This document shows, piece after piece, positions 5,247 through 5,257 of a stretch of 5,257 bases of DNA. A program made the position numbers and the translations under genes. The stretch's first letter is position 1. Each line of letters begins with the position of its first letter. The notes beneath the pieces are model-generated. The model did not search any database and was not told where the DNA came from. It saw only the letters and a list, made by a program, of their open reading frames with translations. The DNA comes from Methanolacinia sp964465295 (GTDB taxonomy: Archaea; Halobacteriota; Methanomicrobia; Methanomicrobiales; Methanomicrobiaceae): positions 1 to 5,257 of the forward strand of contig CAYXKC010000100.1 in the NCBI GenBank assembly GCA_964465295.1. The letters are read 5' to 3'.

Positions 5247-5257
5247 AAAATCAAGGC

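Noticed and set aside
1..5257. CRISPR array, insertion sequence or toxin-antitoxin pair
   Set aside because: I see no regularly spaced repeats, no transposase-like protein, no terminal inverted repeats and no paired small genes in the window.

Overview
The window looks like a chromosome segment of a methanogenic archaeon, most likely in or near the Methanomicrobiales. An archaeal-type Cbf5 pseudouridine synthase (TruB-like catalytic domain plus C-terminal PUA) points to Archaea. So do a tRNA-Ser with discriminator G and no encoded CCA, T-tract termination signals and an apparently leaderless hemD. The order-level placement is an impression from protein style and moderate G+C, not a database result.

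Layout, left to right. The left edge (1-32, minus) holds the first codons of a gene that runs out of the window. A short AT-rich divergent promoter region follows. Next is a CaCA-family sodium/calcium exchanger (135-1061, plus), converging on a TctA/DUF112-type membrane permease (1087-2292, minus). A 101-bp divergent intergenic region with two competing hairpins separates the permease from the hemD-cbf5 operon (2394-3999, plus). In that operon, uroporphyrinogen-III synthase overlaps the RNA-guided pseudouridine synthase by 8 bp. A separately promoted small FMN-binding PPOX-family flavoprotein follows (4087-4491, plus). After a 150-bp non-coding stretch with hairpins and A-rich repeats comes tRNA-Ser(GGA) (4642-4727, plus).

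Just past the tRNA the composition changes sharply. G+C counted by hand is 17/60 at 4801-4860 and 14/60 at 4981-5040, against 37/60 at 3181-3240. This AT-rich tail carries one unrecognised multi-pass membrane protein on the minus strand (4768-5246), whose N-terminus appears to be frameshifted. A tRNA gene flanked by foreign-looking DNA is the classic layout of an integration site, so 4728 onward may be the start of a genomic island or a decayed provirus. The window shows no integrase or second att copy to prove it.

Functional links are modest. HemD makes the uroporphyrinogen III needed for coenzyme F430, corrinoids and siroheme. Cbf5 modifies rRNA and possibly tRNA. The exchanger and permease are independent transporters. 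I see no clearly new multi-gene system. The best leads are the tRNA-bounded AT-rich segment with its broken membrane gene, two His-to-Gln changes in conserved Cbf5 motifs, and the two mutually exclusive hairpins upstream of the permease.
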